Origin: Clostridium sp. CAG:1193
GTDB lineage: Bacteria; Bacillota_I; Bacilli_A; RF39; UBA660
DNA: 20,706 nt
Direction of reading: 5' to 3'
Assembly: GCA_000436255.1 (NCBI GenBank)
Contig: HF990823.1
Coordinates: forward strand, 40,198-60,903
The notes under the pieces are model-generated. The model saw nothing but the letters and a program-made list of their open reading frames with translations. It was not told where the DNA came from and searched no databases. Made by a program: the position numbers and the translations under genes. Positions 1-8,247 of the stretch are shown in pieces. Numbering within the stretch: position 1 is the stretch's first letter; each line of letters begins with the position of its first letter.

Positions 1-21
1 TTATAATTATAGGTGATAAAA

Positions 22-591
22 ATGAATTTAATTCCAACAGTTATTGAAAAAAGTACAAATGGAGAAAGAGCATATGATTTATATTCTAGAATATTAGAAG
101 ATAGAATAATATTATTAAGTGGAGAAATCGATGATAATTTATCTAATATAGTTGTTGCTGAACTTTTATATTTGGATTCTATTAATCATAATGATATAAA
201 TATATATATTAATTCAAATGGTGGTAGTATAACTTCTGGTATGGCTATATATGACACGATGAATTTTATAAAAAGTGATGTATCTACTATATGTGTAGGT
301 ATGGCTGCATCTATGGCTGCATTCTTATTATCAAGTGGAAAAAAAGGCAAAAGATATTCACTCAAAAATGCTGAGGTAATGATTCATCAACCTTTAGGTG
401 GTGCGCAAGGTCAAGCTACTGAAATTAAAATTGCTGCAGAAAGAATACTTAGAATTAAAGATAAGATGAATAAAATTCTTGCTAGAAATACAAATAAAGA
501 TGTTAAAGAAATAGAAAAAGATACCGAAAGAGATTACTTCATGACAAGTGATGAAGCACTATCTTATGGTATCATTGATAAAATTTTATGA
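22..591 (+). CDS. clpP: ATP-dependent Clp protease proteolytic subunit ClpP
   Basis: Serine peptidase forming the ClpP tetradecamer, which degrades substrates unfolded by a Clp ATPase; the ClpC encoded at 5879-8158 is a likely partner. The 189-residue product has the usual ClpP length. The catalytic triad is visible at the canonical positions: Ser97 in GMAASMAAF, His122 in MIHQPLGG and Asp171 in ERDYFM. The reading frame could begin at a GTG at position 13, but that codon lies inside the AGGTGAT Shine-Dalgarno (11-17), so the ATG at 22 is the start. A TATAAT at 2-7 could be its -10 box, with any -35 outside the window. The stop codon is directly followed by the stop of the convergent peptidase gene, so there is no space for an intergenic terminator. 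Identification is firm. Confidence 0.97.
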   Translation: MNLIPTVIEKSTNGERAYDLYSRILEDRIILLSGEIDDNLSNIVVAELLYLDSINHNDINIYINSNGGSITSGMAIYDTMNFIKSDVSTICVGMAASMAAFLLSSGKKGKRYSLKNAEVMIHQPLGGAQGQATEIKIAAERILRIKDKMNKILARNTNKDVKEIEKDTERDYFMTSDEALSYGIIDKIL

Positions 592-1263
592 TTAGTCTCT
601 GTTATTTCTGTTAATACTTAAAAATAATCTTAGCATTTGTGTAATGCTTGCAAAGAATGATGCAAGATATGTCATTGCTGCAGCATTTAACATGCTTTTA
701 ACATAAGGAAGTTCATCATTAGTTATTACATTAAGTTCAAGTAATATATTTCTTCCCCTTTTTGATGCATTAAATTCTGTAGGCAATGTTACCAATTGGA
801 ATAAAAGTGATGCACACATCATTATAAATCCAATCATAGCCATATCAAATACGGATGCAAAAATACCTATAAGCATTATTATATAACCTAGATTAGTAGT
901 TAAATTAACTACAGGCACAAGTATGCTTCTAAGTACTATAAAAGCATACTTTTCTTTATGCTGTATAACGTGTCCACACTCATGTGCTGCAACAGCAACA
1001 CTCGCAATACTATTTCCACTATATACTTCACTAGATAAACTTACAACATTAGTTCTTGGATTAAAATTATCAGTTAATTCTCCAGATATTTTAACTACTT
1101 CTACATCATTAAGACCATTTTTATCTAAAATCATTCTTGCAACAGAAGCACCAGTTATTTTACTTTTAACAGAAACCCTACTATATTTTCTATACGATGT
1201 ATTAATATATGCTTGTGACAATAAAATTAATACAATCGGTAATATAATCAAAATCAAATTCAT
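592..1263 (-). CDS. YugP-type neutral zinc metallopeptidase, membrane-embedded
   Basis: Predicted integral-membrane zinc peptidase of the YugP / putative neutral zinc metallopeptidase family; the physiological substrate is unknown. The 223-residue product starts with a hydrophobic helix (about 2-18), then has a soluble segment with the HECGH zinc motif (H94, E95, H98). Two or three hydrophobic helices follow (about 108-160), with Glu163 in LPTEFNASKRG as the probable third zinc ligand, and a last hydrophobic stretch near 190-215. A good AGGAGT Shine-Dalgarno precedes the ATG. It is the last gene of a pncC-cysS-97aa-peptidase operon, one base after the upstream stop. Its own stop abuts the clpP stop. 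The family assignment rests on overall layout and the motif; function beyond peptidase is not inferable. Confidence 0.85.
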   Translation of the reverse strand: MNLILIILPIVLILLSQAYINTSYRKYSRVSVKSKITGASVARMILDKNGLNDVEVVKISGELTDNFNPRTNVVSLSSEVYSGNSIASVAVAAHECGHVIQHKEKYAFIVLRSILVPVVNLTTNLGYIIMLIGIFASVFDMAMIGFIMMCASLLFQLVTLPTEFNASKRGRNILLELNVITNDELPYVKSMLNAAAMTYLASFFASITQMLRLFLSINRNNRD

Positions 1264-1264
1264 T

Positions 1265-1558
1265 CTATAAACTTACTCCTTTATTTTTTAACATATTATT
1301 TATAACTAAATTTACTTCATCTACATCTATTTCCATAGTTAATGTATCAAATATTGCATTAGTTAAAATTTCTTTTTTTGAAATATTTCTATCATTTGAT
1401 AATCTAATTACACAATTTTTAATTAAATTATTATATGAATCAGTGTCCCATACAAAAGGAAGATTTGAGATTAATATTGCATATTCTTTTACAATATCAA
1501 ATTCTATATCATATTCTTCTGCCACATAGGACAGCGACTCTTCATCAATTTCAAACAT
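1265..1558 (-). CDS. Small hypothetical protein between cysS and the YugP-like peptidase
   Basis: A 97-residue acidic, probably all-helical protein that I do not recognise. It has no signal peptide, membrane helix, cysteine pair or metal motif. It is rich in Asp, Glu, Ile and Asn, and two helical halves can be guessed (about 1-50 and 60-95). It is very likely a real gene: an AGGTGATA Shine-Dalgarno stands a few bases before the ATG, it lies 8 bases after the cysS stop, and its stop is one base before the next start. In many Firmicutes cysS is followed by mrnC (Mini-RNase III); this protein has no resemblance to Mini-III that I can see. It may be a lineage-specific small protein. Confidence 0.7.
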   Translation of the reverse strand: MFEIDEESLSYVAEEYDIEFDIVKEYAILISNLPFVWDTDSYNNLIKNCVIRLSNDRNISKKEILTNAIFDTLTMEIDVDEVNLVINNMLKNKGVSL

Positions 1559-1566
1559 TGTATCAC

Positions 1567-2958
1567 CTATAGTATTTCAAATGTAGTACCTTCTTTAGTA
1601 TCTTTTATTACTACATTCATATTCTTAAGTTCATCTCTTATTTGATCTGCTAAAGCATAATCTCTATTCTCTTTAGCAATATTTCTTTTTTCTATTAATT
1701 CATTTATTTTATTTAATAATTCTTCATCAATATTTTTTTCTTTAATTAAATCTAAAGATAATACAGAATCCCATGATTTAATTAATTTTAATTTTGTATT
1801 TGAAGATACATTTGTATCTTTTATTAAATCATAAAGTAAAGTTAATGCATTTGATGTATTTAAATCATTTGATAAAAATTCTTTAAATTTTTCATCATAT
1901 TTATTAAAATCATCATCACTAAATAAACCTTCTTCTTTTATATTAGATACTTTGTTTATTAATTTTAAATATGCATTTTGTGCTTGATCTAATCCATCAA
2001 ATGTAAAATTAACTTGTTTATGATAGTAAGAGTTTAATATTAAATATCTATATGCTAGTGGATTATATCCCATTTCTTTTAATTTAGATACTGTAAGTGT
2101 GTCTCCTTTACTTTTGCTCATTTTTACATTATTAGTCAAAAGCCATGATAAATGTACCCAATAATTACACCATTTATGCCCTAGATAAGCTTCACTTTGT
2201 GCAATTTCATTAGTATGATGTGGGAACACTGCATCTTCAGCACCAAAATGTATATCTAAATGTTCTCCTAAATATTTAATAGCTATTCCTGAGCATTCAA
2301 TATGCCAACCAGGAAAACCTCTTCCAAAAGGGCTATCCCATTGCAATTCTTGATTTCCAAATTTTGAATTTGTAAACCATAAAACAAAATCAGCTGGATT
2401 CTTTTTATTATCATCCTCTTCTACTTCGTCTCTACTTGCAACTATTAAATCTTCTTTGCATCTTCCTGATAATTCATAATAAGTTTTATCTTTTTCTGTA
2501 TCAAAATAAACATTTCCATTACTTATATATGCAAAACCATTATCTAATAATTTTTGAATTATCTTAATATACATATCAATTTCACTAGTTGCAGGTACTA
2601 CTGTTTCTGGCCATTTAACATTTACTAAATCACAATCTTTTTTAAAACTTTCAGTATAAAACTTAGCAACTTCATGTGATGTTTTATGTTCTCTTTCCAT
2701 TGCTATAACCATCTTATCAAGACCTGTATCTCCATCACTTTTTAAATGTCCAACATCAGTAATATTCATAACTCTTTGAACATTGTAACCTAGATATTTA
2801 AAAGTTTTTTCAAATATATCTTCTGTAATATATGTTCTTAAATTTCCAATATGTTGATAATGGTATACAGTTGGACCACATGTATACATTCTTATCTTTC
2901 CTTCTTCATACGGAATAAACTCTTCAACTTTATTCGAAAGTGTATTATACAATTTCAT
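1567..2958 (-). CDS. cysS: Cysteinyl-tRNA synthetase
   Basis: Class I aminoacyl-tRNA synthetase charging tRNA-Cys with cysteine in the cytoplasm. The 463-residue length is normal for bacterial CysS. The HIGH-type signature appears as HIGN (36-39), and KMSKSKG starts at residue 278. The zinc ligands that select cysteine are present: Cys27 in TCGPTVY, Cys221 in HIECSGIA, His246 and Glu250 in FPHHTNEIAQSEA. The C-terminal helical DALR/anticodon region is complete. The ATG has an AGGTGAT Shine-Dalgarno and follows pncC by 8 bases, so the two are co-transcribed. No T-box leader precedes the operon. Identification is certain. Confidence 0.98.
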   Translation of the reverse strand: MKLYNTLSNKVEEFIPYEEGKIRMYTCGPTVYHYQHIGNLRTYITEDIFEKTFKYLGYNVQRVMNITDVGHLKSDGDTGLDKMVIAMEREHKTSHEVAKFYTESFKKDCDLVNVKWPETVVPATSEIDMYIKIIQKLLDNGFAYISNGNVYFDTEKDKTYYELSGRCKEDLIVASRDEVEEDDNKKNPADFVLWFTNSKFGNQELQWDSPFGRGFPGWHIECSGIAIKYLGEHLDIHFGAEDAVFPHHTNEIAQSEAYLGHKWCNYWVHLSWLLTNNVKMSKSKGDTLTVSKLKEMGYNPLAYRYLILNSYYHKQVNFTFDGLDQAQNAYLKLINKVSNIKEEGLFSDDDFNKYDEKFKEFLSNDLNTSNALTLLYDLIKDTNVSSNTKLKLIKSWDSVLSLDLIKEKNIDEELLNKINELIEKRNIAKENRDYALADQIRDELKNMNVVIKDTKEGTTFEIL

Positions 2959-2966
2959 TTTATCAC

Positions 2967-3434
2967 CTACTTTATTATATTTTTAAGCATATCAATTATT
3001 ATTTTAATTACTGCTTTTTTATTTTCTTCTCTATTACTACTAGAAACTGTAACTGTTTGATTATAAAATTTATTTAAGTCACTATCATAAATACTTATAT
3101 AAACAATATTTGAAGGACCATAATCATTATTAATATCTATTCTATTTAGTTTACCCGTTATACCAACACCATAAGATGAATTAGTATAACGGCATATACA
3201 GGCACTCATCTCATCTGATACTTCTTTACTATATACAGAATACTTATCAATAACATCTATATTTACTCCCAATTTTATTTTATATTCATTTGAGTAAGTA
3301 ACCGCACCAAACTTAAATATCTCACTTGAACCCTCTACATTAGTTATAGTACTAGCAAGCATACCTCCTGTACATGATTCCATTGTACTTATAGTTTTAT
3401 TTAATTTAATTAACTTTTGTACTACTTCTATCAT
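2967..3434 (-). CDS. pncC: CinA C-terminal-domain protein (PncC-like nicotinamide-nucleotide amidase)
   Basis: Stand-alone CinA C-terminal domain, 155 residues, the size of E. coli PncC, which deamidates nicotinamide mononucleotide back to nicotinate mononucleotide. The signature MESCTGG with the catalytic Ser20, and FGAVTYSNEYK (about 42-52), are clear. The segment usually reading GIAGPxGG is instead GITGKLNRID (91-100), so it belongs to a divergent branch and the substrate is less sure than the fold. An in-frame ATG lies 12 bases upstream, but GGGTGAG between the two ATGs is the natural Shine-Dalgarno for the downstream one, so 3434 is chosen. First gene of the operon with cysS. Confidence 0.8.
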   Translation of the reverse strand: MIEVVQKLIKLNKTISTMESCTGGMLASTITNVEGSSEIFKFGAVTYSNEYKIKLGVNIDVIDKYSVYSKEVSDEMSACICRYTNSSYGVGITGKLNRIDINNDYGPSNIVYISIYDSDLNKFYNQTVTVSSSNREENKKAVIKIIIDMLKNIIK

Positions 3435-3449
3435 AAACTCACCCATTTA

Positions 3450-3478
3450 ATTATATAACAAATATTAATTTCTAACAA
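3450..3478 (-). promoter_or_regulatory. Putative sigma-A promoter of the pncC-cysS operon
   Basis: On the minus strand TTGTTA (3473-3478) and a consensus TATAAT (3450-3455) are separated by 17 bases. The -10 box ends 15 bases before the chosen pncC ATG, which predicts a leader of about 10 bases. Seen in sequence; activity is inferred. Confidence 0.6.
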
Positions 3479-3485
3479 TATTATC

Positions 3486-3516
3486 AAATATAAAACGCCC
3501 GAAATTTATTCAGGCG
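3486..3516 (-). terminator. Intrinsic terminator after gltX
   Basis: On the minus strand an 8-bp stem (CGCCTGAA pairing with TTCGGGCG, one G-U pair) with a 5-base loop is followed by TTTTATATTT. It starts four bases after the gltX stop and is the only GC-rich hairpin in the region. Confidence 0.85.
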
Positions 3517-3520
3517 AATC

Positions 3521-5170
3521 TTATATTAAATCAAATCTTTTTAAAATTCTATCTTTACCTAGTATTTGCATTATTTCATACAAATCAGGAGTCATAGTCT
3601 TTGTTGTTAATACAACCCTTATAACTGTACTAACATCAGCAACACTACCTTTATAGTTATCAGGATTATTTTTATATTCCTTCATATCACTCGCATATCC
3701 TAATTCATCGCATAATAATTTTATTTTATCAAACCAAGTTTCTTTATCATCAGACTCTACATAATATTTATTAATATATGTACTTAGTATTTTCTTTATT
3801 TCATCTATATCATTTATTTTATCAAAACTATATTCTAAATTATGAAATAATTCATCATACATATACCAAGTTTCTTTTTTCACATCACTATATGCACCAA
3901 TATCTTTTCTTGGCTTTTTCTTAAGTCTTTCTATATTTAATATACTAATAGAATAATTACTATCTTTAGTGAATACATTATAAAACTCTTTATCATATAC
4001 ACTTAAATATGCTTTTACTCTTTCATATAAATCACTTGCAGTTAATCTACTTATGTAATTTTTTGATATATTATATAATTTTTCTAAATCAAATAGTGCT
4101 GGACTTTTACCAATTTTCTTAAATTCAAATTTATAATCCTCTATTTTGCTATTAGGATTTTGTAAATACCACTCTTCAAAGCCACTACTCGTTATTGTTG
4201 CAAGATAAAGTCTTACTGCTTCATATGGTATGCCTAATTTATGGTAATAACTCATCGCACATTCTGGATCTTTTCTTTTGCTTAATTTTCTCATTCCATG
4301 AGTTTCTTCATCTATTTTAGCAAGTGGTGCGATATGTGCATATTTTGGTACTTTAAAGCCAAACATTTGAAATAACTGATAATGAAGTGGTAATGATGAT
4401 ACCCATTCATCTGCTCTTATTATGTGTGTTGTACGCATTAAATAATCATCAACTAAATGAGCAAAATGATAAGTAGGTAACCCGTCACTTTTATTAATTA
4501 CTATATCTAAATCGTTTTCTGGAAATGCAATATCCCCTTTTATCTCATCATGGCAAATGATTTTCTTGTTATAATCTCCATTACTTCTTAACCTAATTAT
4601 ATATGGTTCCCCTGCTATAATTCTTCTTGCATATTCATCATTTTCTAAATTTCTACATTTAGCATAATCACCATAATATCCTATTCTTGCTTTTGATAAC
4701 TCTTGTGATTCTCTTATTTCTTTAAGTTCATCTTCAGTACAAAAACAAGGATATGCCTTACCTTCTTTTATTAAATGCTTAACAAATGCTTGGTATATTT
4801 CTTTTCTCTCGCTTTGAATATAAGGCCCATAATTACCTATTTCTTCTTTATCATTAATTGGGCCTTCATCAAAAGTGACATTAAATTCTTTTAATCCATT
4901 TATTATTTCACTTATACCATTATCTACAGTTCTTTTAGTATCAGTATCCTCAATTCTTAAAAAACATACTCCATCTGTTTGTCTTGCAAATGTAGTTTCA
5001 GTAAATGTTGCAAGAAGTGCACCTATATGAATAAATCCAGTTGGACTAGGTGCATATCTAGTTACTATTGCACCTTCTTTTAAATTTCTTTTTGGATAAA
5101 TTTTATCATAATCCTCTATAGTTTTAGTTATATTAGGAAATATTAAATTTGCTAATTCTTCATTTGTCAT
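3521..5170 (-). CDS. gltX: Glutamyl-tRNA synthetase (long-form GltX)
   Basis: Class I synthetase attaching glutamate to tRNA-Glu. The 549-residue product carries an extra 30-odd residues before the first catalytic strand, which begins at VTRYAPSPTG. The HIGH-like motif is HIGA (48-51), and the KMSKS equivalent is KLSKRK (295-300), followed by DPEC. Segments typical of the Glu/Gln subclass, FLRIEDTDTKR (70-80) and LPTYHFAHLVDD (231-242), are present. The C-terminal half (about 330-549) is helical and divergent. It is probably non-discriminating if the cell lacks GlnRS, but that cannot be judged here. A strong GGAGGG Shine-Dalgarno precedes the ATG. It is monocistronic, with its own promoter and terminator. 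Confidence 0.96.
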   Translation of the reverse strand: MTNEELANLIFPNITKTIEDYDKIYPKRNLKEGAIVTRYAPSPTGFIHIGALLATFTETTFARQTDGVCFLRIEDTDTKRTVDNGISEIINGLKEFNVTFDEGPINDKEEIGNYGPYIQSERKEIYQAFVKHLIKEGKAYPCFCTEDELKEIRESQELSKARIGYYGDYAKCRNLENDEYARRIIAGEPYIIRLRSNGDYNKKIICHDEIKGDIAFPENDLDIVINKSDGLPTYHFAHLVDDYLMRTTHIIRADEWVSSLPLHYQLFQMFGFKVPKYAHIAPLAKIDEETHGMRKLSKRKDPECAMSYYHKLGIPYEAVRLYLATITSSGFEEWYLQNPNSKIEDYKFEFKKIGKSPALFDLEKLYNISKNYISRLTASDLYERVKAYLSVYDKEFYNVFTKDSNYSISILNIERLKKKPRKDIGAYSDVKKETWYMYDELFHNLEYSFDKINDIDEIKKILSTYINKYYVESDDKETWFDKIKLLCDELGYASDMKEYKNNPDNYKGSVADVSTVIRVVLTTKTMTPDLYEIMQILGKDRILKRFDLI

Positions 5171-5193
5171 AGTATCCCTCCAAATTCATAACT

Positions 5194-5222
5194 ATTATAA
5201 AACAGAAAAGAAATAGTTACAA
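5194..5222 (-). promoter_or_regulatory. Putative gltX promoter
   Basis: Minus-strand TTGTAA (5217-5222) and TATAAT (5194-5199) with a 17-base spacer. The -35 box overlaps the loop and inner stem of the upstream operon's terminator hairpin (5208-5231). The predicted leader is about 17 bases, too short for a T-box. Confidence 0.6.
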
Positions 5223-5231
5223 CTATTTCTT
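5201..5231 (-). terminator. Intrinsic terminator of the clpC-CYTH operon
   Basis: A perfect 10-bp stem (AAGAAATAGT / ACTATTTCTT; 5208-5217 with 5222-5231) closed by a 4-base loop lies just downstream of the CYTH stop codon. On the minus strand it continues into TTCTGTTTT. The AT-rich stem makes it weaker than the gltX terminator. Confidence 0.7.
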
Positions 5232-5237
5232 AATAAT

Positions 5238-5861
5238 TTATAATTTAGGCATATCCATATCAAATAAGACATCACTATAAATTTCTTTATTTTGCATCTT
5301 ACATAATTCACTATATTTATCATCCCAAGACAATTTATATGAATCTTCCAGTTTAAGGTTAAGTTTATTTAACCATTTAAGTATTACATTATATTCATCA
5401 TTTTTACATTTAGCCTCTATTTCAAGTGCGATTGCAAAGGGATATATATCAACAACTATTTCAACCTCATTATTTTTAAATACATGGCGAAATCTTTCAT
5501 AACTTTCAACCCTTTTTAATTTTAAAATGTTTGTAAGTATATTAATTAAATTATCATAATCATCCGAATTAATTCTTACTTCTATTTCTTCTTCTTTATT
5601 TATATCGTTTTTTAACGTCTTATTTAATCTTCTTTTCCATGTAATCATACATTTTTTTATGTTATCTTTTTCAGTCATTCTTACTCTAAATCTTCCATCA
5701 ATTTCTTTACTATAAAAATCATTTTCCCTCATCGGATGATTATACTGAATTGTCTTTTCATAAAATTTTCCTAAATAGTTTAATTCCTCAAATGTATTTA
5801 ATTTTTCTAGTAATCTACTTTCTTCATTTAAACTATAATAATATCTTACTTCTACTTCCAT
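5238..5861 (-). CDS. CYTH-domain protein (triphosphate tunnel metalloenzyme family)
   Basis: A 207-residue protein with the alternating charged strands of a CYTH/triphosphate tunnel domain. The N-terminal signature reads EVEVR (residues 2-6; family ExExK with Arg for Lys). It is followed by GRFRVRMT (56-63), ITWKRR (73-78), EEEIEVRI (90-97) and VVDIYPFAIALEIEA (about 135-150). Family members hydrolyse or bind triphosphorylated substrates (thiamine triphosphate, inorganic triphosphate) or make cAMP; which applies here cannot be told. An in-frame ATG 12 bases upstream overlaps the GAGGTG Shine-Dalgarno, so the ATG at 5861 is chosen. It follows clpC by 17 bases in the same operon and ends at a terminator. 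Confidence 0.8.
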   Translation of the reverse strand: MEVEVRYYYSLNEESRLLEKLNTFEELNYLGKFYEKTIQYNHPMRENDFYSKEIDGRFRVRMTEKDNIKKCMITWKRRLNKTLKNDINKEEEIEVRINSDDYDNLINILTNILKLKRVESYERFRHVFKNNEVEIVVDIYPFAIALEIEAKCKNDEYNVILKWLNKLNLKLEDSYKLSWDDKYSELCKMQNKEIYSDVLFDMDMPKL

Positions 5862-5878
5862 TTCACACCTCAAACTAA

Positions 5879-8158
5879 TTATACAATGATTTTATCTTTC
5901 AGTCTATTTATATTAATATTAGTATTATTAATAAGCATTTCATCTAATACTACACTTTCTATTTTGTCTTTAATAACTTCATCAACTCTTCTTACTCCGC
6001 ACGTTTCATATTCACTAAATCTCTTTATCTCATTAATAACTTCATCACTTACTTTTAAATTAATATTATATTCCTTACTTAAATTATCAATTTTATTTTT
6101 AATTATTTTATCTATTGCAAAAGATGATAATTCATTAAATTTTATTACTTTAGAAATTCTGTTTAATAAATCTGTTCCAAGTATATCTTTTATTTTATTA
6201 TTATCCATATTTTTATTAAAACCAACACATAATTTATTTAATTTAATATTAGTAGTCATTATTATTGTAACATTATCAAAATATATTAACTTTCCTTTCG
6301 AATCTTTTATATATCCATCATCTAATATTTGTAAAAATAAATTTAGTACACTTTTATTGCATTTCTCTATTTCATCTAATATTAATACTGCGTTAGGTTT
6401 ATCTTTTATTTGCTCTAAAATATTTCTATTATCAGAATATCCAACATACCCAGGAGGTGCCCCTATTATTTTGCTTACTGTATGAGATTCATTAAATTCA
6501 TTCATATCTAATTTTATTACATTATTTTCACCTACTAATAATTTACCATATAATTTAGCAAGATATGTTTTTCCAGTACCAGAAGGTCCACATAATAATA
6601 TTGATGTACATTTATTTGAATTATTAAACTGCATTCTTTTACTTGTACTTAATAATTCATCAATCGCATCATCTTCACCAATAATATTATTTTTAAGTAC
6701 TTTTTCCATTTTATTTATATATTCATGCGTTATATTTAAAATGGGAATATCTATTTTACTTTTTATAACATCAATAATATCTTTCTCAGTAACTCTTTTC
6801 TTTGCTTTATAACTACTTGCTTCAAGTTTATTTATTGAAGATGTTAAAAACTCTTCTTTATTTTTAAGAATATATGCTTTTTTAAAATCATTATTAATTA
6901 TTAATTTATTTTTATTTTCGGTAACTTTTCTTAATTCAATATTTAATTTATGAAGTTTTTTTTCCTTACTGCATTCTTTCAATGATACTTTTGAACACAC
7001 TTCATCAAGTATATCTATTGATCTATCTGGTTCATTTCTATCATGTATATATCTTTTTGATATAGATATAATTTTATCAATCATTTTTTCACTTATTAAA
7101 ACACCATGATGTGTTTCATAAAGTGGTTTTATTTTCATAAGTATTTCTTTTAAAGCATCTTCCTTAGGTTCTTTAATATCTACTTTTTGAAACCTTCTAT
7201 CAAGTGCTCCATCACATTCTATATACTTTTTATATTCATCTTTTGTAGTCGCACCAATACACCTCATTTTACCTCTTGCAAGAGATGGCTTAAATATATT
7301 TGATGCATCTATTGCACCTTCTGCTCCACCTGCTCCCATTATTGTGTGTATCTCATCTATAAATAATATTACATCAGCATTCTCTTCTAATTCAGTTAAT
7401 ATTTTCTTCATCCTTTCTTCAAATTCACCACGATACTTAGTACCTGCGACTGATGAGGCCATATCTAGGCATATAATTTTTTTATTTTTTAATAATGCAG
7501 GAACATCATCATTAACTATTTTATTTGCAAGGCCTTCAACTATAGCAGTTTTACCAACACCAGCTTCACCAATTAATATAGGATTATTTTTAGTACGTCT
7601 ACATAATATTTCTAGTACCCTATTTATTTCACTATCTCTTCCTATAACTGGATCAATAAGACCGCTTTTGGCTCTTTCGGTTAAATCTATACCAAGTTCA
7701 TCTAACATAAGTTTTTTTCTATTTGTCTTCTTCTTTATTAAATTTTTACCAAAATATGAATATAAACTATCTAAATTAACATTCATAGAAAGAAGCATTC
7801 TTATAGCAACGCCTTCACCAATTTCTAATATCGAGTAAAACAAATGCGATATTGTAACTATCCCATTATTATTTTCTTTTGCATCATTTATCGCATTTTC
7901 AAGTGTTCTTTTTAATAGTGGAGTATATAAAAACATATCATTTTTACATTCACCCATTCCAATAACATTAATTATTTCATTTTTAAATCTTTTATAATCA
8001 ACATTAAATTCTTTTAATTTTTTTGAAACCTCATTATTATTATTTAATATTGCAAGCATTACATGTTCACTACCGACATATGGATGACACAATGACTGCA
8101 TTTCACTTTTTGCACTTATTATTATCTTTTGAGCATTTTCATCAAATTTGCTAAACAT
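5879..8158 (-). CDS. clpC: ClpC-type AAA+ chaperone-ATPase of the Clp protease
   Basis: A 759-residue two-ring AAA+ unfoldase that feeds substrates to ClpP. Order of parts: Clp N-domain (about 1-140, two helical repeats); D1 with Walker A GEAGVGKT (197-204), Walker B ILFIDE (265-270) and arginine finger ALDRRF; a middle region with a UVR-like coiled coil (about 405-440); D2 with Walker A GPSGTGKT (525-532), Walker B VLILDE (592-597) and Arg668 in LLNRI. VGF (646-648) is the expected ClpP-binding loop, so it should work with ClpP rather than as a ClpB disaggregase. The middle domain is also far too short for ClpB. The start at 8158 follows AAAGGAG; an earlier in-frame ATG lies upstream of that site. 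An inverted repeat sits just upstream. Confidence 0.95.
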   Translation of the reverse strand: MFSKFDENAQKIIISAKSEMQSLCHPYVGSEHVMLAILNNNNEVSKKLKEFNVDYKRFKNEIINVIGMGECKNDMFLYTPLLKRTLENAINDAKENNNGIVTISHLFYSILEIGEGVAIRMLLSMNVNLDSLYSYFGKNLIKKKTNRKKLMLDELGIDLTERAKSGLIDPVIGRDSEINRVLEILCRRTKNNPILIGEAGVGKTAIVEGLANKIVNDDVPALLKNKKIICLDMASSVAGTKYRGEFEERMKKILTELEENADVILFIDEIHTIMGAGGAEGAIDASNIFKPSLARGKMRCIGATTKDEYKKYIECDGALDRRFQKVDIKEPKEDALKEILMKIKPLYETHHGVLISEKMIDKIISISKRYIHDRNEPDRSIDILDEVCSKVSLKECSKEKKLHKLNIELRKVTENKNKLIINNDFKKAYILKNKEEFLTSSINKLEASSYKAKKRVTEKDIIDVIKSKIDIPILNITHEYINKMEKVLKNNIIGEDDAIDELLSTSKRMQFNNSNKCTSILLCGPSGTGKTYLAKLYGKLLVGENNVIKLDMNEFNESHTVSKIIGAPPGYVGYSDNRNILEQIKDKPNAVLILDEIEKCNKSVLNLFLQILDDGYIKDSKGKLIYFDNVTIIMTTNIKLNKLCVGFNKNMDNNKIKDILGTDLLNRISKVIKFNELSSFAIDKIIKNKIDNLSKEYNINLKVSDEVINEIKRFSEYETCGVRRVDEVIKDKIESVVLDEMLINNTNININRLKDKIIV

Positions 8159-8168
8159 AAAGTCTCCT

Positions 8169-8195
8169 TTCATAACATTCTATGATAGTTATGAA
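8169..8195 (-). promoter_or_regulatory. Perfect inverted repeat upstream of clpC (candidate operator)
   Basis: Eight-base arms TTCATAAC and GTTATGAA (8169-8176 and 8188-8195) are separated by 11 bases. On the minus strand a -10-like TATCAT (8182-8187) lies inside the spacer, placed 23 bases before the clpC ATG, and one arm touches the AAAGGAG Shine-Dalgarno. No good -35 is visible. The sequence is neither CIRCE (TTAGCACTC arms) nor a CtsR heptad repeat. It could be a repressor site or an mRNA hairpin masking the Shine-Dalgarno. Confidence 0.5.
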
Positions 8196-8218
8196 CATTT
8201 TTTAAAAAAATAATGCAA

Positions 8219-8247
8219 CAAAAAAGAGTAATTTTTTAATTACCCTT
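8219..8247 (-). terminator. Intrinsic terminator of the lysS-transporter-thioredoxin operon
   Basis: On the minus strand GGGTAATT-AAAA-AATTACTC (8226-8245, one G-U pair) is followed directly by six T residues. The stem starts one base after the stop codon of the thioredoxin-like gene. Confidence 0.88.

Noticed and set aside
589..591. Recoding of TGA as tryptophan (Mycoplasma code)
   Set aside because: clpP and the sortase end naturally at TGA with complete domains, and conserved tryptophans are encoded by TGG.
5171..5237. T-box leader before gltX (and likewise before pncC-cysS and lysS)
   Set aside because: The gaps are under 100 bases, contain promoter-like hexamers close to the start codon, and show no T-box bulge sequence or specifier stem.
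5886..6485. Long plus-strand open frames opposite clpC, the transporter, the peptidase and dus
   Set aside because: They lie antisense to clear, conserved proteins, give low-complexity Ile/Leu/Ser-rich products and lack Shine-Dalgarno sequences.
8169..8195. CIRCE or CtsR site before clpC
   Set aside because: The total length is CIRCE-like, but the arms do not match TTAGCACTC, and no GGTCAAA-type heptad repeat is present.
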